Source of the DNA: Bacteroidia bacterium
Lineage (GTDB): Bacteria; Bacteroidota; Bacteroidia; Flavobacteriales; Flavobacteriaceae
Length of the DNA stretch: 6,471 nucleotides
Reading direction: 5' to 3'
Assembly (NCBI GenBank): GCA_030431085.1
Contig: JAUIJW010000135.1
Location: 1 to 6,471 of the forward strand
Shown here: piece by piece, positions 5,747 through 6,471 of the stretch
Numbering within the stretch: position 1 is the stretch's first letter
Layout of the letters: every line of letters begins with the position of its first letter
Translations under genes and position numbers: made by a program
Notes under the pieces: model-generated
Seen by the model: the letters and a program-made list of their open reading frames with translations, nothing else
Told to the model about the DNA's origin: nothing
Database searches by the model: none

Positions 5747-6471
5747 ATGAAAGCTGGAATTGTAGGACTTCCCAACGTAGGAAAATCAACCCTATTTAAC
5801 TGTTTGTCAAATGCTAAAGCACAGTCTGCTAATTTTCCATTTTGTACTATCGAACCTAATGTTGGTGTTGTAAATGTACCAGATTCTAGGTTAGAGAAAT
5901 TAGAATCACTAGTTAACCCCGAACGTGTAGTTCCGGCTATCGTAGAAATTGTTGACATTGCTGGTTTAGTTAAAGGAGCGAGTAAAGGAGAAGGTCTTGG
6001 TAATAAATTCTTAGGAAATATACGTGAAACAGATGCTATTATTCATGTGTTACGTTGCTTTGATAATGATAACGTAGTTCATGTTGATGCATCTGTAGAC
6101 CCTATTAGAGATAAAGAAACGATAGATATTGAGTTACAGTTAAAAGATTTAGAAACGGTCGATAAAAAACTAGAGAAAACAAAGAAGGCAGCACGTACAG
6201 GTGATAAAGTGGCTTTAAAGGAGCAGGATGTGTTAGAAAAAGTTAAAGATGGATTGGAAAGTGGCATTTCCGTTAGGGCAATCGAATTATCTCTAGAAGA
6301 AAGAGAAGAGTACATTAAACCATTGCAATTGTTAACCGATAAGCCAGTATTATATGTTTGTAATGTAGATGAGGCATCAGCTGTATCTGGAAATACTTAT
6401 GTTGATAAGGTAGAAGAAGCAGTTAAAAATGAAAATGCTCAAGTATTAGTTTTAGCTGTTGCGACTGAAGC
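5747..6471 (+). CDS. ychF: Redox-regulated ATPase YchF (Obg-family P-loop protein, OLA1 homologue), 3' truncated
   Basis: The frame runs from ATG 5747 off the right edge: 241 full codons plus two bases of a family of about 363 residues. YchF is a universally conserved cytoplasmic P-loop protein of the TRAFAC/Obg group that binds ribosomes and, unusually for the group, prefers ATP to GTP. Motifs seen are G1 GLPNVGKS (7-14), FPFCTIEPNVG (30-40, switch I), G3 DIAGLVKGASKGEGLGNKFL (70-89) and NVDE (206-209) in place of the NKxD motif. That replacement is the known basis of ATP preference in this family. Residues about 120-195 are charged and helical, as expected for the inserted coiled-coil domain. 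The C-terminal TGS domain is beyond the window. It has its own promoter and is separated from the operon by a terminator, so it is an independent unit. Confidence 0.97.
   Translation, partial: MKAGIVGLPNVGKSTLFNCLSNAKAQSANFPFCTIEPNVGVVNVPDSRLEKLESLVNPERVVPAIVEIVDIAGLVKGASKGEGLGNKFLGNIRETDAIIHVLRCFDNDNVVHVDASVDPIRDKETIDIELQLKDLETVDKKLEKTKKAARTGDKVALKEQDVLEKVKDGLESGISVRAIELSLEEREEYIKPLQLLTDKPVLYVCNVDEASAVSGNTYVDKVEEAVKNENAQVLVLAVATE

Noticed and set aside
5692..6315. Two minus-strand frames (5692-5958 and 6079-6315)
   Set aside because: Both are antisense to ychF, whose plus-strand frame carries all expected P-loop motifs. The minus-strand proteins are Ser/Thr-rich with no recognisable domain.

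Overview
The window is AT-rich and every real gene lies on the plus strand. Three things point to a member of the Bacteroidota, most likely a flavobacterium. The start codons lack Shine-Dalgarno sequences and sit behind A/T-rich leaders. The only clear promoter has the Bacteroidota-type -7 box (TAnnTTTG), not a TATAAT box. The proteins read like flavobacterial versions of their families. Species and habitat cannot be read from the sequence.

Positions 1-5620 look like the distal part of one tightly packed operon. It enters from the left in the middle of a nucleotide-sugar dehydrogenase and ends at a strong intrinsic terminator (5644-5672). In order it encodes: the C-terminal part of a UDP-sugar 6-dehydrogenase (TviB/VipA/WbpO-like); a CapI-like UDP-uronate 4-epimerase; CysQ (PAP phosphatase); a small membrane protein made of two tandem DUF2061 domains; CysC (APS kinase); CysD; and CysN (ATP sulfurylase subunits). 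Gaps between genes are 11 bases or less, and two junctions are TAATG stop/start overlaps. The operon's promoter is upstream of the window.

Together the genes make a UDP-uronic acid, make the activated sulfate donor PAPS (CysDN makes APS, CysC makes PAPS), and remove the by-product PAP (CysQ). No PAPS or sulfite reductase gene is visible. The simplest reading is a sugar-nucleotide plus sulfate-activation module at the end of a surface-polysaccharide locus, possibly feeding sulfation of an acidic glycan. That reading is inference: no sulfotransferase is in the window, and PAPS could equally serve cysteine synthesis.

After the terminator, a 126-base intergenic region (5621-5746) holds a promoter with an overlapping short inverted repeat. 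Then comes the housekeeping ATPase gene ychF, which runs off the right edge. The least understood component is the tandem DUF2061 protein inside the sulfate-activation genes. I found no CRISPR array, mobile element, tRNA, rRNA or riboswitch.
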